Positions 60,606-64,000 of a stretch of DNA of 64,000 nt are shown in pieces; position 1 is the stretch's first letter; each line of letters starts with the position of its first letter. The translations under genes were made by a program, and so were the position numbers. This stretch comes from Xanthobacteraceae bacterium (GTDB lineage: Bacteria > Pseudomonadota > Alphaproteobacteria > Rhizobiales > Xanthobacteraceae). The stretch lies in assembly GCA_019746355.1 (NCBI GenBank), contig JAIESC010000219.1:25166-89165 (forward strand), written 5' to 3'. The notes beneath the pieces are model-generated. The model saw nothing but the letters and a program-made list of their open reading frames with translations, had not been told where the DNA came from and did no database searches.

Positions 60606-60836
60606 AATGGTGCGCGCATCTGCCGGTAAATCGGGCATTTCAGGCAGCCGTCTCGCCGCGCGGCGGTGAATGGTTCGCCCTCGCACCGTCGGCGAAACAG
60701 GCCATTGGGGCCGGCCACCGGGCGACGTAACGCAGCGCGCTTGTCCTCCTCCTCGACCTGCGCGAACATGAGCGGAGGCGGAGCGACGACATCGCGGCCG
60801 GTCAGCCAGTCGCATTCCGTCGATGAGGAGGATCAC

Positions 60837-62015
60837 ATGCATCCGTTCGGAAAAGCTTGCCTTTCAGCCGGACTTGTCGCGGTCGCCGCGTTTGTCGCAG
60901 GGGCTCAACCCGCAACCGCCAAGGATAAGGTGAAGGTCGGCTTCATCGGGCCGCTCACCGGCGGCGTCTCGGCCAACGGGCTCGGCGGGCGCAACTCTGC
61001 CGATCTTGCGGTCAAGCTCCGCAACGCCGACGCCAAGGCGAAATACACCTACGAGATGGTCGTGTTCGACGACGAGTGCAAACCGAACGTCGCCGTTCAG
61101 GTGGCGACCAAGATGGCGGCGGACCGCGAGATCATCGGCGGTGCCACGCACTACTGCTCGGCCGCGGCGATCGCGACGGTCGACACCTACCACAAGTTCG
61201 GCTTCCCGGTGATCGTCTGGGGCGCGGTCCTGCCCGACATCACCTATCGCAACAAATATGCCGAGATCCATCGCGTCAACGGCACGATGATCAACCAGAA
61301 CGATGCCAATGCGGAGCTGATTTCGAAGCTCGGCTACACCACCGTGGCGGTGATCCACGACACCACCGACTACGGCAAGGGCCACAACGAATACTTCAGC
61401 AAGGCGCTGGCCAAGATCGGCAAGGCGAAGATCGTCGGCACGTTCGGCGTCACCGCCGACCAGCAGGACTTCACCGCCGAGCTGACCAGGATCAAGTCGC
61501 TCAATCCCGAAGTGATTTACTTTGGCGGACTGACGCCGATCGGCGTGCGCATCCGCTCGCAGATGGACAAGCTCGGCATCAAGGCGGTGTTCGACGGCAC
61601 CTCCGGCATCGTTTCCGATGCGTTCATCCAGGGGCTCGGCCCGCTCGCCGAAGGGGTGCTCGCGTTCCGCGAGGGCGCGCCGACCGAGAAGCTGCCAGGC
61701 GGCAAGTTCTTCATGGAGAAATACACCGAGCAGAAATACGACCAGCCGCCGGAGGCCTACGGCGCGTTTGCCTATGCGGCGATGAGCATGCTGCTCGACT
61801 CGATTGAAAAGGTCGGTCCCGACCGCAAGAAGGTGATCGCTGACCTCGCCAACGTGAAGGATCGCGACACCATCGTCGGCAAGGTCACCTTCGACGATCA
61901 TGGCCAGAACACCGTGCCGGTGATCACCAAATATGTGGTCCAGGACGGCAGGTTCGTCGAATGGGACGACAGCGAATACGCCGGCGGCAAGCGCAAGCTG
62001 CCCGGCCAGAAGTGA
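60837..62015 (+). CDS. Branched-chain amino acid ABC transporter, substrate-binding protein (LivK-like)
   Basis: A 392-residue periplasmic binding protein of the Leu/Ile/Val family. The signal peptide is ACLSAGLVAVAAFVAGAQPATA, then DKVKVGFIGPLTGGVSANG. Further family segments are VVFDDECKPNVAVQVATKM and VIHDTTDYGKGHNEYFSKAL. The family binds hydrophobic amino acids, amides, urea or aromatic acids; the ligand is not evident. ATG 60837 has GAGGAGG upstream. A GC-rich hairpin between it and the permease gene probably lowers downstream expression. Confidence 0.9.
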   Translation: MHPFGKACLSAGLVAVAAFVAGAQPATAKDKVKVGFIGPLTGGVSANGLGGRNSADLAVKLRNADAKAKYTYEMVVFDDECKPNVAVQVATKMAADREIIGGATHYCSAAAIATVDTYHKFGFPVIVWGAVLPDITYRNKYAEIHRVNGTMINQNDANAELISKLGYTTVAVIHDTTDYGKGHNEYFSKALAKIGKAKIVGTFGVTADQQDFTAELTRIKSLNPEVIYFGGLTPIGVRIRSQMDKLGIKAVFDGTSGIVSDAFIQGLGPLAEGVLAFREGAPTEKLPGGKFFMEKYTEQKYDQPPEAYGAFAYAAMSMLLDSIEKVGPDRKKVIADLANVKDRDTIVGKVTFDDHGQNTVPVITKYVVQDGRFVEWDDSEYAGGKRKLPGQK

Positions 62016-62023
62016 CCACGCGG

Positions 62024-62050
62024 CTCGCGCCGGCGTGCGGCCGGCGCGAG
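62024..62050 (+). terminator. Intercistronic hairpin between the binding protein and permease genes
   Basis: A perfect 11-bp stem CTCGCGCCGGC-GTGCG-GCCGGCGCGAG, followed by TATTTCCCGTT, eight bases after the binding-protein stop. It could protect the upstream mRNA and attenuate the permease genes, giving more binding protein than membrane components, as in other ABC operons. Confidence 0.6.
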
Positions 62051-62079
62051 TATTTCCCGTTGCGGCAAATCTTTAAGTC

Positions 62080-63000
62080 ATGAGCGCAGGGCTTCTCGCC
62101 CAATACGTCATGAACGGGCTGATGCTCGGCATGATGTATGCGCTGGTCGCCGTGGGCTTCACGCTGTTCTTCGGTGTGCTCGACGTCATCAAGTTCTCGC
62201 ACGGCGACGTGCTGACTGTCGGCGCGTTCACCGCGCTTGCCACCTATGTCGGGCTGCAGACCGTAGGCTTGAAGTCCGACTGGCTCGACCTTCTGGTCAT
62301 TCTCGTCGTCGCGACGCTGCTGATGGCGTTTCTCGGCATTCTGATTGCGCGCTACCTCGTGCTGCCGCTGCGCTCGGCGCCTGCGCTCAACACGCTGCTG
62401 ATCACCTTGATGCTCGGGACGGTGCTGCGTGAGTCCGTGCGGCTGTTCTACCCGCAGGGGGCCAATCCCAAGCCGTTTCCGGCGCTGCTGCCGAAAGGCT
62501 CGGTCGAGATCGGCGGCTTCAACCTGCGCTACGACAACACGCTGATGCTTCTTGCCGGCGTCGCGGTGATCGTCGGCCTGCAATTCCTGCTCAACCGCAC
62601 CAAGCTCGGACTGGCCATCCGCGCCGTGGCGCAGGACGAGGAGACCGCCCGTACCATGGGCGTCAACTTCACCGCCATCGTGCTCATCACCTTTGCGATC
62701 GGCTCGGGGCTCGCCGCCTTCGCCGGCGTGATGAATGGGCTCTACTACAACGAGATCAATTTCGGCATCGGGCTTTATCTCGGCGTGATCGGCTTTTCCG
62801 CGGCGATCATCGGCGGGCTCGGCAGCATCTACGGTGCGATCCTCGGCGGCTTCCTGTTCGCAGGCCTGCAGATCATCGGCACGGTGCTCCTGCCGTTCGC
62901 CAGCGCCTACAAGGACGTGTTCGCCTTCGCTGTGGTCATCGCCATCATGGCCTGGCGGCCGACCGGGCTCATCCAGGAAAAGATCAGCGAGAGGGTATGA
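62080..63000 (+). CDS. Branched-chain amino acid ABC transporter permease, LivH-like
   Basis: A 306-residue membrane protein with eight or so helices. It opens with MNGLMLGMMYALVAVGFTLFFGVLDVIKFSHGD and has the ATPase-contact region AVAQDEETARTMGVN. The GLYLGVIGFSAAIIGGLGSIYGAILGG segment is typical of LivH. Its stop overlaps the start of the next permease gene (ATGA). It forms the channel with the LivM partner. Confidence 0.92.
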   Translation: MSAGLLAQYVMNGLMLGMMYALVAVGFTLFFGVLDVIKFSHGDVLTVGAFTALATYVGLQTVGLKSDWLDLLVILVVATLLMAFLGILIARYLVLPLRSAPALNTLLITLMLGTVLRESVRLFYPQGANPKPFPALLPKGSVEIGGFNLRYDNTLMLLAGVAVIVGLQFLLNRTKLGLAIRAVAQDEETARTMGVNFTAIVLITFAIGSGLAAFAGVMNGLYYNEINFGIGLYLGVIGFSAAIIGGLGSIYGAILGGFLFAGLQIIGTVLLPFASAYKDVFAFAVVIAIMAWRPTGLIQEKISERV

Positions 63001-64000
63001 CTTCGCGCAAACCGCACAACAGCACCACACTGCTGCCGGGTCTCATCGCCCTCGCGCTGGGCACGGCCTATGTGATCGCGCTGCTCGCGGTCGAGAAGCA
63101 GGCCATCGTGCTGGCGGTGCTGGCGGCCGGCATCGTCGCGGTGCTGGCGGCGCACTGGCTCGGCCTGCTCGGCGGGGCGGCGCGCTCGTTTGCCGCGCAC
63201 GAGGACGCGCTCGGCGCATTTGCGGTCGTCGCGGCGCTTGCGCTCGGCCTCTATTTCCACGAGGACCACTTCGTCCTGCTGCTGGTCATCACGGTGATGC
63301 TCACCACCGTGGCGACGCTGGGGCTGAACATCCAGTTCGGCTATGCCGGCGTGCTGAACTTTGCCGGCGCGTCGTTCTTCGGAATCGGGGCCTACACCTC
63401 CGCGGTGCTCAACACCCACACCGCGATCCCGCATCTCCTGGTGCTGCTGGCGGGCGGCGTGATTGCCGCGCTGATCGGATCGCTGCTGCTGCTTCCGGTG
63501 CTGCGCACCCGCGGGCACTACGCCGCGGTGGTGACCATCGCCTTTGCGCTGCTGCTCAAGACCTTTCTTGAGGTCAACGACGTCCTCGGCGGCCCGCAGG
63601 GCATGCAGGTGCCGGGAATGAAAATTCTCGGCTGGTCGTTCAACGACAATGTCGATCTCGGCTGGATCACGCTGTCGTTCTACATGAACTACTTCATGGT
63701 CGCGCTCCTGCTCCTGGTCGCGGCCTTCGTCCTGGTGCGGCGGCTGGAGCGCTCCTGGATCGGGCTCAACCTCGACGCCATCCGGCTCGACGAAACCGCG
63801 GCCGGCTGCTTCGGCCTCGACGTCGTGCGCTGGAAGATCACGGCGTTTCTCGTCGGAAATTTCCTGATCGGCATCGCCGGCGCGCTGTTCGGCATGGTCG
63901 GCAGCTTCGTTGCGCCGAACAACTACACCTTTGCCGACTCGCTCATTCTCGTCTCGATCCTGCTGCTCGGCGGCATCGGCAACCCCTGGGGCCTGATCGT
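62997..64000 (+). CDS. Branched-chain amino acid ABC transporter permease, LivM-like (truncated by window end)
   Basis: Open from ATG 62997 to the end of the window, 334 complete codons with no stop. Family segments are LGLNIQFGYAGVLNFAGASFFGIGAYTSA, GHYAAVVTIAFALLLKTFLEV and LDAIRLDETAAGCFGLDVVRWKI, followed by the GSFVAPNNYTF stretch and LLLGGIGNPWG. LivF/LivG ATPase genes are expected to follow. The four-base overlap with LivH indicates coupled translation. Confidence 0.92.
   Translation, partial: MTSRKPHNSTTLLPGLIALALGTAYVIALLAVEKQAIVLAVLAAGIVAVLAAHWLGLLGGAARSFAAHEDALGAFAVVAALALGLYFHEDHFVLLLVITVMLTTVATLGLNIQFGYAGVLNFAGASFFGIGAYTSAVLNTHTAIPHLLVLLAGGVIAALIGSLLLLPVLRTRGHYAAVVTIAFALLLKTFLEVNDVLGGPQGMQVPGMKILGWSFNDNVDLGWITLSFYMNYFMVALLLLVAAFVLVRRLERSWIGLNLDAIRLDETAAGCFGLDVVRWKITAFLVGNFLIGIAGALFGMVGSFVAPNNYTFADSLILVSILLLGGIGNPWGLI

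Noticed and set aside
58113..60842. 909-codon open frame on the minus strand
   Set aside because: Fully antisense to the subtilase, which has an intact catalytic triad; the antisense product has no domain and shadow-like composition.

Overview
The window is GC-rich and codon-dense. It looks like the chromosome of an alphaproteobacterium of the order Hyphomicrobiales (Rhizobiales), in the Bradyrhizobium / Rhodoplanes / Pseudolabrys neighbourhood. The reasons are the runs HDAC-like, xseB, dxs and pdxH, RT0821-type lipoprotein, DnaJ-like; a two-domain RibB whose GTP cyclohydrolase half is dead; several orphan TctC (Bug) binding proteins; dispersed palindromic repeats of the type common in Bradyrhizobium relatives; and a sitABCD operon preceded by Fur/Mur-like boxes. 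The genus is an inference. No rRNA, integrase, transposase or CRISPR array was seen.

Region 1 (1-20 kb) is mostly housekeeping: a partial L,D-transpeptidase, corA, a PhoH-like ATPase, cysH (APS reductase), an SDR coupled to an FG-GAP protein, pdxH, a surface lipoprotein, a DnaJ-like chaperone, an ECF sigma / anti-sigma pair, fabI, a histidine phosphatase, aroC, ribB, a DUF1194 protein, an FAD monooxygenase, an RlmD-like methyltransferase and a MATE exporter. Small items here include a 15-codon lysine-rich gene with its own terminator and several families of dispersed palindromes, one nested inside another.

Region 2 (20.3-22.9 kb) holds two toxin-antitoxin modules back to back. One is a Phd/PemK-like pair whose toxin has an out-of-frame middle. 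The other is a HipBA pair with three evenly spaced operators.

Region 3 (23-38.5 kb) carries dxs, xseB, an HDAC-like deacetylase, an SDR, a VOC protein and an acyl-CoA dehydrogenase. It continues with a probable catabolic operon (ThDP enzyme, two TctC proteins, MmgE/PrpD), tRNA-Gln(TTG), and a MarR regulator beside a luciferase-like monooxygenase.

Region 4 (38.6-43.7 kb) has an OprB-type porin facing away from sitABCD (Mn/Fe ABC uptake), with a shared regulatory region.

Region 5 (43.9-60.6 kb) is the unusual part. A minus-strand operon encodes a degenerate GDPD/beta-sandwich protein, a GMC oxidoreductase, an unknown protein, a VioB/RebD-type ferritin-like protein, a half-length LodA/GoxA-like quinoprotein, a SPASM radical SAM maturase and a LodB/QhpG-like flavoprotein. 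Facing it is a plus-strand operon encoding a uracil-DNA-glycosylase-like protein, a nucleoside-phosphorylase-like protein, a UDG-like/amidohydrolase fusion and a cytoplasmic-looking subtilase. The LodA-like protein keeps a Cys and a Trp exactly 65 residues apart, as I recall for the cysteine tryptophylquinone pair of LodA. The combination of radical SAM enzyme, flavoprotein and subtilase recalls the QHNDH (Qhp) maturation set, so this locus is the best candidate for an undescribed system.

Region 6 (60.8-64 kb) is the start of a branched-chain amino acid type ABC operon: binding protein, LivH and a truncated LivM.
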